From Eubacterium sp. (GTDB lineage: Bacteria; Bacillota; Clostridia; Oscillospirales; Acutalibacteraceae): 18,373 nucleotides of DNA. The notes under the pieces are model-generated. The model ran no database searches. It was not told where the DNA came from and saw nothing but the letters and a program-made list of their open reading frames with translations. The DNA lies in contig JAIDLO010000003.1 in the NCBI GenBank assembly GCA_029050995.1, positions 1 to 18,373 on the forward strand. Reading direction: 5' to 3'. How positions within the stretch are numbered: position 1 is the stretch's first letter; each line of letters starts with the position of its first letter. Position numbers and translations under genes: made by a program. Shown piece by piece: positions 7,608-13,798 of this stretch.

Positions 7608-8231
7608 ATGGCAAAAAGCATACCTGTTATCATTACAAATACAAACATTCTTGTTTATGACAAAAACGCGGAAGAATTCAAGGCATTTTCCCTGCCGGGC
7701 ATTTCAAGCCAGCCAAATATTCCCTTTTATCACGCTTTTGCAAAAAAAATTGCCGAAAGCCAGCATTATTTCAAAGCATTCATTAAAAATATTTATCCCA
7801 ACAAAACATCTAAAAATATTCTTGCCATAGTTGTACCTGATGATACAAGCACGCTTGAAAGTATTTTCATTAACGAATTCTTTTTGAATTCGGGCGCATG
7901 CAAGGCTGTTGCGCAGATTACAATGGGGCAGGCTCTTCAAAAGGATATATCAGCGTATATTTCTATTTCAAAATCAAGCCGTAATATCGTTTTGCAATAT
8001 ATTAAAAACAACGAGGTTCAGGCATGCCGCTATTATGATTGCAATCATTATGATTCAAAACAAATCATTGAAGATTCCAAAAGGCTTCATATTGATATTG
8101 AATATGAAAACACACCTGTTTTCGTTAATAATTTTAATCTGAATATGGATGACTTTTTCGATATGGGAGAGGTTATAACACCCAAAAACTTTATGGATAA
8201 AATTTCTGTTATTGATGTTGAAAAAATCTGA
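7608..8231 (+). CDS. Degenerate MreB/actin-like protein (putative)
   Basis: A 207-aa soluble protein of unknown function. The ATG at 7608 is preferred over the GTG at 7599 because AAGGAAG (7593-7599) is then 8 nt upstream. By eye its layout follows the first half of MreB. IITNTNILVYDKNAEEF (residues 8-24) parallels DLGTANTLVYVKGKGIV. HYFKAFIKNIYP then AIVVPDDTSTLESIFINEFF and SGACKAVAQITMGQAL (95-110) parallel the MreB stretch P.ITEVEKRAV.EAA..AGA..V..IEEPMAAA. AYISISKSSRNIVLQYI (116-132) parallels the second phosphate loop. The DxG and GGGT residues are replaced, so ATP binding is doubtful. MreB is about 340 aa; this protein ends near residue 207, lacking domain II. The homology is inference from pattern only. 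Confidence 0.6.
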   Translation: MAKSIPVIITNTNILVYDKNAEEFKAFSLPGISSQPNIPFYHAFAKKIAESQHYFKAFIKNIYPNKTSKNILAIVVPDDTSTLESIFINEFFLNSGACKAVAQITMGQALQKDISAYISISKSSRNIVLQYIKNNEVQACRYYDCNHYDSKQIIEDSKRLHIDIEYENTPVFVNNFNLNMDDFFDMGEVITPKNFMDKISVIDVEKI

Positions 8232-8248
8232 TATTTGATAGTATAAAC

Positions 8249-8287
8249 AAATCACCTTTGCTTAAAATAGGAGCGAGGTGATTTTTT
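8249..8287 (+). terminator. Terminator whose 3' arm holds the next gene's ribosome site
   Basis: Stem AAATCACC (8249-8256) / GGTGATTT (8277-8284), extended inward by UUGC/GCGA pairing, followed by six T (8282-8287). It ends the actin-like gene's transcript. The Shine-Dalgarno GAGGTGA (8275-8281) of the 61-aa gene is in the 3' arm, and the T-tract is its spacer. Confidence 0.8.
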
Positions 8288-8473
8288 ATGAAGAAGAACA
8301 ACAAAGAGCATAAAAAAGAAATGAAAAGCGGCAAAAAAATCATAGACCTGACATCTTACATCAATCCGGAAGAAATTTTAAGCGATGTTAACGGCAGCTA
8401 TACAGGTATTACAGCAGACACATTTTTTAACGGAGAATATGAGGATCCTGTTCAGGATGCAGACGATTTATAA
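8288..8473 (+). CDS. Small conserved-type protein ending PVQDADDL
   Basis: A 61-aa protein. The N-terminus is strongly basic (MKKNNKEHKKEMKSGKK), the middle is IDLTSYINPEEIL, and the C-terminal half is acidic: GSYTGITADTFFNGEYEDPVQDADDL (shown in part as GSYTG and PVQDADDL). From memory, small Clostridia proteins with a GSYTG...(E/D)PVQDADDL tail are common and unannotated, which supports coding; no function is known. Ribosome site GAGGTGA 6 nt before the ATG. It is followed at once by a strong terminator. Transcription must pass the upstream terminator or start within it; no separate promoter is evident. Confidence 0.7.
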   Translation: MKKNNKEHKKEMKSGKKIIDLTSYINPEEILSDVNGSYTGITADTFFNGEYEDPVQDADDL

Positions 8474-8480
8474 AAAAGAA

Positions 8481-8518
8481 AAGCTCTCAGCTTTGGCTGA
8501 GAGCTTAATTATTTTTCT
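8481..8518. terminator. Bidirectional terminator
   Basis: An 11-bp perfect stem AAGCTCTCAGC / GCTGAGAGCTT with loop TTTG. On + it runs into AATTATTTTTCTTTT; on - into TTTCTTTTTT. It serves the 61-aa gene (+) and iolC (-). Confidence 0.9.
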
Positions 8519-8519
8519 T

Positions 8520-9536
8520 TTATGCACGAGCAACCATTTCGCCGTACTTTTCCTTACTTTCCTTAATAAACTGTTCAACCTGTGCAGCAGACGGCATTGC
8601 ATCTGAGCAGCTATGTGCAGAAATAAGGATAGAAGCAGAGGCAGAGCCGAATTCAAGACAATCAATGATTTCCTTGCCCTGAAGAAGACTGTAAAGGAAG
8701 GAAGAACCGTAGCCGTCTCCGCCGCCGAAGCCCTTGAGCTTAACTGCCGGGAATGGCTTGATTGTATAGAACTTTCCGTCATTCGTATAAGCAGTTGAGC
8801 CTTCCTTGCCGTGCTTAATTACACAGATAGTAGCACCGAAGGACTGCCAGTATTTAGCAGATTCCGGATCAGAGGATTTAACACCAACGATACCCTCTGT
8901 TAAATCAAATTCTTCACGAGAGCCCATAATGATATCTGCATTCTGCGCAACAAGGCTGTAATAAACAGCAATTTCATCCATAGACTTCCATGTGTATTCA
9001 CGATAATCAATATCAAAAATGATTCTTACATTGTTCTTTTTTGCAAGCATCATAGCTTTAAGGCAAGCTTCTCTGCTTGGGCTTTGCGCAAGAGCAGTAC
9101 CGCTGATTACGATAGCCTTTGCAGAAGCGATATATTCCTCATCAACATCAGCAGGCTCAAGGCAGAAATCTGCAACCTGGTCACGATACATTAAAATGGA
9201 AGATTTTTCCTTAGAAAGAATTTCAGTAAAGGTTAAGCCAAGCTTTTCGCCGTTTTTAGCACGCGTGATATGGCTTGTATCAATGCCCTCTTTATCAAAA
9301 TAATTTGTTACGAAATCGCCGAACTGGTCATCAGAAACACATCCGATAAAACCAACCTTGCAGCCAAGACGAGCAAGACCTACAGCAATATTGGCAGGAG
9401 AGCCGCCAACATATTTATTGAAATTTGAGGATTCCGAAAGCGGCATATACATATCCGTTGGATTGAAATCAATCGCAATTCTGCCAATCGGGATAAAATC
9501 AATAGGTTTTGAGCTGTCAAATTCTACATACTTCAT
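8520..9536 (-). CDS. iolC: 5-dehydro-2-deoxygluconokinase (IolC-like, PfkB family)
   Basis: A 338-aa sugar kinase of the ribokinase/PfkB family. It phosphorylates 5-dehydro-2-deoxygluconate (DKG) to DKGP in myo-inositol breakdown. The IolC assignment rests on collinear similarity to Bacillus IolC: IGRIAIDFNP, NKYVGGSPANIAVGLARLG, FTEILSKEKSSILMYRDQVADF, SGTALAQSPSREA, DYREYTW and VIKHGKEGS. The PfkB signature 2 region is GGGDGYGSSFLY (271-282), with catalytic D274; the usual GAGD is GGGD here. Start ATG preceded by GGAGG. It begins one base after the iolJ stop codon, so the pair is co-translated. It ends at the bidirectional terminator. Confidence 0.9.
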   Translation of the reverse strand: MKYVEFDSSKPIDFIPIGRIAIDFNPTDMYMPLSESSNFNKYVGGSPANIAVGLARLGCKVGFIGCVSDDQFGDFVTNYFDKEGIDTSHITRAKNGEKLGLTFTEILSKEKSSILMYRDQVADFCLEPADVDEEYIASAKAIVISGTALAQSPSREACLKAMMLAKKNNVRIIFDIDYREYTWKSMDEIAVYYSLVAQNADIIMGSREEFDLTEGIVGVKSSDPESAKYWQSFGATICVIKHGKEGSTAYTNDGKFYTIKPFPAVKLKGFGGGDGYGSSFLYSLLQGKEIIDCLEFGSASASILISAHSCSDAMPSAAQVEQFIKESKEKYGEMVARA

Positions 9537-9537
9537 T

Positions 9538-10389
9538 TTAAAGTACCTCCGCTTTATTATCTGAACCGAAAATTAATATATGGCGCTTTGCATTTTCGTA
9601 AGCTCCATTAACTTCAGCTGCCTGCAAATCGTAGTATCCGTTAATACTATTCTCATTATAACAATCATGAACTGTTTTTTCAACCATATCAAAGGTTGCA
9701 GTTGCAATATTTATTTTCTTTATGCCTGTTTTTGAGCATTTAACAAAATCGTCAGGACTGATTCCTGTTCCGCCATGAAGAACGAGCGGTGCATCCACTG
9801 CTTTTTCACATTCTTCAAGAATATCAAATCGAAGCTTTGGCGTTGATTTATAATTTCCGTGTGCATTACCGATTGCAATTGCAAGTGCATCAACACCTGT
9901 TTCCTCTGCAAAGCGAACAGCATCCTCCGGCTTTGTACAATTAATTGCAATATCTTCGCTTCCGTCTTCCGAACCGCCGACACATCCGATTTCAGCTTCA
10001 ACAGCTGCATCATACTGCTCAGCAAGCGCAATAATTTTTTTCGTTTCTGCAATATTTTCCTCAAGCGGAAGATGGCTTCCGTCAAACATGACAGAGGTAA
10101 AGCCTAATTCCAGAGCCTGAGAAATCTTCTCCGTTGTCTTTCCGTGATCAAAATGAACAGCAACAGGCGTATCTGCTGCTTCAGCAGCGGCAACCATAAG
10201 CGGACCGATAACCTCAAGCGGAGATTGCTTTAATCTTACCTCAGCAATCTGAAGAATAACGGGCGCATTCAGCTTCTTTGCAGCCTTGAGGACACCAAGC
10301 ACCATTTCCATATTTGCAACGGAAAAAGAGCCGACTGCATAATTGCCCTCCTGCGCATCATGCAATAAATCGCGCATATTAACAAGCAT
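9538..10389 (-). CDS. iolJ: Class II aldolase, probably DKGP aldolase (IolJ-like)
   Basis: A 283-aa zinc-dependent class II fructose-bisphosphate-aldolase-family enzyme. Visible active-site residues are D81 and H82 in VHFDHG, E133 in AEIG, H177 in AIGNAHGNY and H205 in LHGGTGI, plus the phosphate-binding NIAT (227-230). Sequence alone fits FbaA, GatY/KbaY or IolJ. The adjacent, nearly overlapping iolC points to 6-phospho-5-dehydro-2-deoxygluconate cleavage to dihydroxyacetone phosphate and malonate semialdehyde (inference from context). AAGGGA precedes the ATG. The start codon lies only about 31 nt after the 3' end of rnpB on the same strand, with no recognisable promoter in between. Confidence 0.8.
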   Translation of the reverse strand: MLVNMRDLLHDAQEGNYAVGSFSVANMEMVLGVLKAAKKLNAPVILQIAEVRLKQSPLEVIGPLMVAAAEAADTPVAVHFDHGKTTEKISQALELGFTSVMFDGSHLPLEENIAETKKIIALAEQYDAAVEAEIGCVGGSEDGSEDIAINCTKPEDAVRFAEETGVDALAIAIGNAHGNYKSTPKLRFDILEECEKAVDAPLVLHGGTGISPDDFVKCSKTGIKKINIATATFDMVEKTVHDCYNENSINGYYDLQAAEVNGAYENAKRHILIFGSDNKAEVL

Positions 10390-10419
10390 ATTTTTTCCCT
10401 TCTTACTTTAAAAAAACTA

Positions 10420-10760
10420 ATGCGAGCTGATCTGTAAGCCGAGTTCTGTCTTGGGCAATTATCTATCTCGATGCGCCATTGCTGACGCACTCCAGCCACA
10501 TTTCGGAATTATGTGTCGAGCAAACAACCTTCCCTTCTGTGTTGCAGCGGATAGGGTTTACATGGCAGCGGGTGTCTCCATCCGCTCGGTGAGCTCTTAC
10601 CTCGCCTTTCCATCCTTACCGCAAAAGCGGCGGTTTATTTCTGTTGCACTTTCCCTAAGGTCACCCTCGGCGGCCGTTAGCCGTTATCCTGCTCTGTGCT
10701 GCTCGGACTTTCCTCACAGCATATTAAAAATATGCTGCGCAATTGCCTAATCAACTCGCT
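10420..10760 (-). ncRNA. rnpB: RNase P RNA, bacterial A-type layout
   Basis: About 340 nt encoding the catalytic RNA that trims tRNA 5' leaders. Read on the minus strand, a 10-bp P1 pairs 10750-10759 with 10422-10431 (GCGAGTTGAT/ATCAGCTCGC). P2 is GGCAATT/AATTGCC, and P3 is the local hairpin CAGCATAT/ATATGCTG. The universal GAGGAAAGTCCGAGC follows at the 5' side, and ACAGAACTCGGCTTA near the 3' end. GGGTGACCTTAGGGAAAGTGC and GGTAAGAGCTCACCG-like core segments are also present. The ends are set by P1 and may be off by a few bases. It has its own promoter and diverges from the LCP gene. Confidence 0.96.
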
Positions 10761-10766
10761 TAATAT

Positions 10767-10795
10767 ATTTTAAAATATTAGGTAAAAACTGTCAA
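10767..10795 (-). promoter_or_regulatory. Promoter of rnpB
   Basis: On the minus strand a perfect TTGACA (10790-10795), a 17-nt spacer and TAAAAT (10767-10772), placing the start about 7 nt downstream at the foot of P1. It may also drive iolJ-iolC by read-through. Confidence 0.85.
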
Positions 10796-10838
10796 TATTT
10801 TTTTAACAGTTCGTTAAGATTAAATTAAAATGAAACTT

Positions 10839-10866
10839 TTGATTGAAAAAAATAAAAATATATAGT
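10839..10866 (+). promoter_or_regulatory. Possible promoter of the LCP gene
   Basis: TTGATT (10839-10844), 16-nt A-rich spacer, TATAGT (10861-10866). It is back to back with the rnpB promoter. Confidence 0.45.
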
Positions 10867-10905
10867 AATATCAATAAAAAGCTTCATTTCATCAGAGGTG
10901 TTTTA

Positions 10906-12390
10906 ATGGATTTTAATGATAAGCGTTTCGGCGGACAAGAAAATGATAAGGACAGAACGGTTCCGCCTGAAGAAAACTACTATGCAAATCGCGGTTTTGA
11001 TTTAGATAAGTACAAGCAAAACAGTTCTTACGGCAGAGAAGATTATCCGTTTAATTCCCGAAACAGTTATAATTTTAATACACGCGGCGAAGAGCACTAT
11101 CAAAACAGAGAGCAGTCACCAAGCGAAGAATTTTTTAAAAATTTCAATTCTGCATTTTCGGATGAACGCAGAAATGAACAGCGCAATACATATGCGAATA
11201 GCTTTGACAGAGAAATTTCTCCGCCCGATAGCTATTATAATCGTTTTGATAATCGGGACAGGCGTGTTTCTCCCGAAAGCACCTACAGCAGCTATGACAG
11301 AAGACAAGCTGTTGACGCTTTCAGCCAGACAAGAAATCGGGACAGAGACAGCAGATATAACGATACAGACAGAAGAAGCAGATACAACGATATTGATAGA
11401 AGAGATAGATATAGCGAAAGAGACAGACGCGTCGACCCAAACGATATTCCACCGCAAAAAAAGAAAAAGCGTAAAAAGAACAAGCTTAAACCTGTTATCG
11501 TCGCACTTTCTGCTTTACTTGCAATCGTAATTATTCTTACCGCAACAGGATTGACAGCACTTGTTAGAATTAATTACAACGAAAAAGCCGAAAACAAATA
11601 TGTCAATAGCGAGAATTTAAAATCATCACCGGAGGTTACAAACATATTGCTTCTTGGTGTTGATGCAAGAGCAACGGAAGAAAGCAACACCAGCAGATCA
11701 GATACAATGATGCTTGTTTCGATAGACTCGGTACACAATTGTATTAAAATGGTTTCTTTTTTAAGGGACAGCTGGGTTTATATCCCCTGCAATGATGCAT
11801 GGCAAAGGCTTAACGCTGCATGCTCATCCGGCGGATACAGCGCTGTTTGCGATACGATTGAGTATAATTTCGGCATCAAAATAGACGGCTATGTTGTTGC
11901 TGATTTTGAAATGTTCAAGGTTATGATTGACCGCCTTGGCGGCGTTAAAATTGAGGTTTCCGAAAAAGAGGCAAAAGAGGTTACAGGTCATCCGAAACGA
12001 TACGGCAATGTTGAGCTTGAAGCAGGAAAGCACAAGCTTACCGGCGAGCAGGCACTTGCATATTGCAGAATCAGAAAGATAGATACAGACTGGGTCAGAA
12101 CAGAACGCCAGCGAACGGTTATGGAGGCTGTTTTAAAGAAGGCAGCAACACATCCAATCTCTGATTTAAGAATGCTCAGCAAAATTGCACCTTATATTGA
12201 CACGAATTTAACCAAATCAGAAATTATGAGCTTAGCTTTCAAAGTAATCGGAAATGTATCCGGCGGCTTCAAGCAGGAATCCTGCCCGTTTGACAATACA
12301 TGGGAATACGCAAACAGAGGCGGCGCTTCCGTTATTGCACTGAACATAGAGCGAAACAAAGAAAAAATAGCAGAATTTTTATATGAATAA
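10906..12390 (+). CDS. LytR-CpsA-Psr (LCP) family wall-polymer ligase
   Basis: A 494-aa membrane enzyme. LCP proteins move lipid-linked glycopolymers (teichoic acid, capsule) onto peptidoglycan. The ATG at 10906 (AGAGGTG 6 nt upstream) is preferred to the ATG at 10843, which lies within the promoter region. Residues 1-196 are cytoplasmic, low-complexity and rich in Arg, Asp, Asn and Tyr, with an irregular repeat around SRYNDTDRRSRYNDIDRR, then a KKKKRKKNK stop. The single TM is about 197-220. The LCP domain shows LLLGVDAR (248-255), SRSDTMML (263-270), SFLRDSWV (284-291) and RIRKIDTDWVRTERQR (388-403), which hold the conserved Asp/Arg residues that bind Mg-pyrophosphate. A terminator follows. 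Confidence 0.93.
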   Translation: MDFNDKRFGGQENDKDRTVPPEENYYANRGFDLDKYKQNSSYGREDYPFNSRNSYNFNTRGEEHYQNREQSPSEEFFKNFNSAFSDERRNEQRNTYANSFDREISPPDSYYNRFDNRDRRVSPESTYSSYDRRQAVDAFSQTRNRDRDSRYNDTDRRSRYNDIDRRDRYSERDRRVDPNDIPPQKKKKRKKNKLKPVIVALSALLAIVIILTATGLTALVRINYNEKAENKYVNSENLKSSPEVTNILLLGVDARATEESNTSRSDTMMLVSIDSVHNCIKMVSFLRDSWVYIPCNDAWQRLNAACSSGGYSAVCDTIEYNFGIKIDGYVVADFEMFKVMIDRLGGVKIEVSEKEAKEVTGHPKRYGNVELEAGKHKLTGEQALAYCRIRKIDTDWVRTERQRTVMEAVLKKAATHPISDLRMLSKIAPYIDTNLTKSEIMSLAFKVIGNVSGGFKQESCPFDNTWEYANRGGASVIALNIERNKEKIAEFLYE

Positions 12391-12399
12391 AAACCAGAC

Positions 12400-12435
12400 A
12401 AGGGCATTGCAGAAAAACCTGCAATGCCCTTTACT
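12400..12435 (+). terminator. Terminator after the LCP gene
   Basis: A 13-bp perfect stem AAGGGCATTGCAG / CTGCAATGCCCTT with loop AAAAAC. The following T-tract is weak (TTACTATATA), so termination may be incomplete. Confidence 0.75.
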
Positions 12436-12448
12436 ATATAATTAATAC

Positions 12449-12477
12449 TTGTATATTATATAGAATTGTTGTATAAT
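12449..12477 (+). promoter_or_regulatory. Promoter of the PPase-Nudix operon
   Basis: TTGTAT (12449-12454) - 17 nt - TATAAT (12472-12477). The leader that follows carries a small hairpin GCTGC-AGGCAA-GCAGC (12500-12515) before the ribosome site GGTGGTG. Confidence 0.7.
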
Positions 12478-12534
12478 TGGTTTATATTGTATACTTTAGG
12501 CTGCAGGCAAGCAGCTTAGCTCGGTGGTGAAATC

Positions 12535-13254
12535 ATGCTCGGTAAATATGTTAGAGTCAGAGTCGTTAAACCCATTGGCTCAACAGACGAAAAAACGGGC
12601 TATAATTATCCACTTAATTACGGAACTGTTTACAACACTGAAAACCAGGATGCATTCATTATGGGAATACATCATCCTGTCAGTAATTTTGATGGACGAG
12701 TTATAGCAATTCTAAGCAATAAAAAAATCGGAAAATATATTTGGATTGTTGCGCCGAAAAGCACAAGATTCATTATCAATGATATTCGGGAATATATTGA
12801 TATCGAAAAGGATTTTCCGAATTACAAAATTGAATGTCTTTATGAAAGCAGCTGCGGTGCTGTTGTTTTCAGAGATATCAAAGGCGAAATCCGATATCTG
12901 CTTATTAAAAACAGGCGTTCGGCGCATTGGGGCTTTCCAAAAGGTCACATTGAAATGGGCGAAACAAAAGAGGAAACCGCTTATCGCGAGGTGCTTGAAG
13001 AAACAGGCATTCACATCAAGATTTTAGACGGCTTTGAATGTGTTTCCAAATACAAAATTCAAAACAGAATTGAAAAGGTTGTTTCCATTTTTGTAGGCAC
13101 AACACAGGACACTTCGACCTCAATTCAGGCAGAAGAAATTGAAGATTACATCTGGCTGACTTATGAAAGAGCGCTCAGCCTGTTGAAATTTGATAATGAC
13201 AAAAACATTATCACGGCTGCCCATGATTTTTTAAACCAAAATAATTATATTTAA
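12535..13254 (+). CDS. Fusion of a pyrophosphatase-like domain and a Nudix hydrolase
   Basis: A 239-aa two-domain protein. Residues 1-95 resemble the small Firmicute 'inorganic pyrophosphatase' domain: VRVVKPIGS, GYNYPLNYGTV, QDAFIMGIHHPVSNFDGRVI and IWIVAP. Only one aspartate of the classic D-x-D-P-x-D pyrophosphatase motif seems kept, so activity is uncertain. Residues about 104-239 are a Nudix domain with a complete box GHIEMGETKEETAYREVLEETGI (137-159, abbreviated G-x5-E-x7-REVLEETGI), with WGFPKGH before it as in Ap4A hydrolases and MutT-like enzymes. The likely substrates are NDP-X or dinucleoside polyphosphates (inference). GGTGGTG precedes the ATG. It is followed 15 nt later by the export-family gene. 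Confidence 0.85.
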   Translation: MLGKYVRVRVVKPIGSTDEKTGYNYPLNYGTVYNTENQDAFIMGIHHPVSNFDGRVIAILSNKKIGKYIWIVAPKSTRFIINDIREYIDIEKDFPNYKIECLYESSCGAVVFRDIKGEIRYLLIKNRRSAHWGFPKGHIEMGETKEETAYREVLEETGIHIKILDGFECVSKYKIQNRIEKVVSIFVGTTQDTSTSIQAEEIEDYIWLTYERALSLLKFDNDKNIITAAHDFLNQNNYI

Positions 13255-13269
13255 TTTAGGAGAGATTTT

Positions 13270-13776
13270 ATGCAGGCAATTTGCGAAACATTGCAGCAAT
13301 TCTTAACAGCACACGGAATTCCCGATTGGCTTGTTGTATTCATCATTTCCCTTTTCCCGATTTTGGAATGCAGGCTTGGTATGTTTACAGCAATCGTTTT
13401 GCTTCAGATGAATCCGTTTGTCGGTTTCTTAATCAGCTTTTTAGGTAATATATTACCGATTCCGTTTATTCTTCTTTTAATCAATTGGATTTTCGAGATA
13501 CTCAAGAAAGTTCCCGGAATCAAAAACATCGTCTTCTGGCTTGAAGAAAAAACGCTTAAAAAGAAGGATAAAATTGATAAATACGGCATTTGGGGACTTC
13601 TTTTATTTGTTGCTATTCCTTTACCGGGAACAGGCGGATGGACAGGTGCGCTTCTTGCATCCCTGCTTCATCTTGACAAAAAGAAATCCTTTGGTGTAAT
13701 CGCAATTGGCGTATTCATTGCAGGACTTATCATAACAGTGCTTTCCTTATTTGTTGGAAATGCTGTTTTTGGATAA
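13270..13776 (+). CDS. Small multidrug-export-family membrane protein (COG2426)
   Basis: A 168-aa integral membrane protein of the COG2426 / Sm_multidrug_ex (PF06695) type. Helices lie at about 18-38, 44-78 (two segments), 103-125 and 138-165. Family-like motifs are FIISLFPILECRLGMFTAI in the first hairpin and LLLFVAIPLPGTGGWTGALLA in the second. The paired half-helices with a PLPGTGG loop recall DedA/SNARE-associated inverted-repeat folds (inference). A basic loop KTLKKKDKIDKYG should be cytoplasmic. The transport activity in the family name is poorly tested. Ribosome site TTAGGAGAG. It sits between the Nudix gene (15 nt) and the alpha-galactosidase gene (22 nt), so it is probably in one operon. 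Confidence 0.85.
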   Translation: MQAICETLQQFLTAHGIPDWLVVFIISLFPILECRLGMFTAIVLLQMNPFVGFLISFLGNILPIPFILLLINWIFEILKKVPGIKNIVFWLEEKTLKKKDKIDKYGIWGLLLFVAIPLPGTGGWTGALLASLLHLDKKKSFGVIAIGVFIAGLIITVLSLFVGNAVFG

Positions 13777-13798
13777 TAGAATTTAAAAGAGGTAAAAA

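Noticed and set aside
10451..10750. 99-aa open frame on + across 10451-10750
   Set aside because: It is antisense to the RNase P RNA, whose helices and conserved core explain the sequence.
10843..10905. Upstream start for the LCP gene at ATG 10843
   Set aside because: It overlaps the likely promoter and has no ribosome site, whereas ATG 10906 follows AGAGGTG.
11320..11440. Tandem DNA repeat/CRISPR-like array in the LCP gene
   Set aside because: The repeats are irregular, short and in frame; they encode DRR/RYND-type protein repeats rather than spaced direct repeats.
12500..12515. T-box or riboswitch in the Nudix leader
   Set aside because: Only a 5-bp hairpin is present in a leader of about 50 nt, too short for a known riboswitch.
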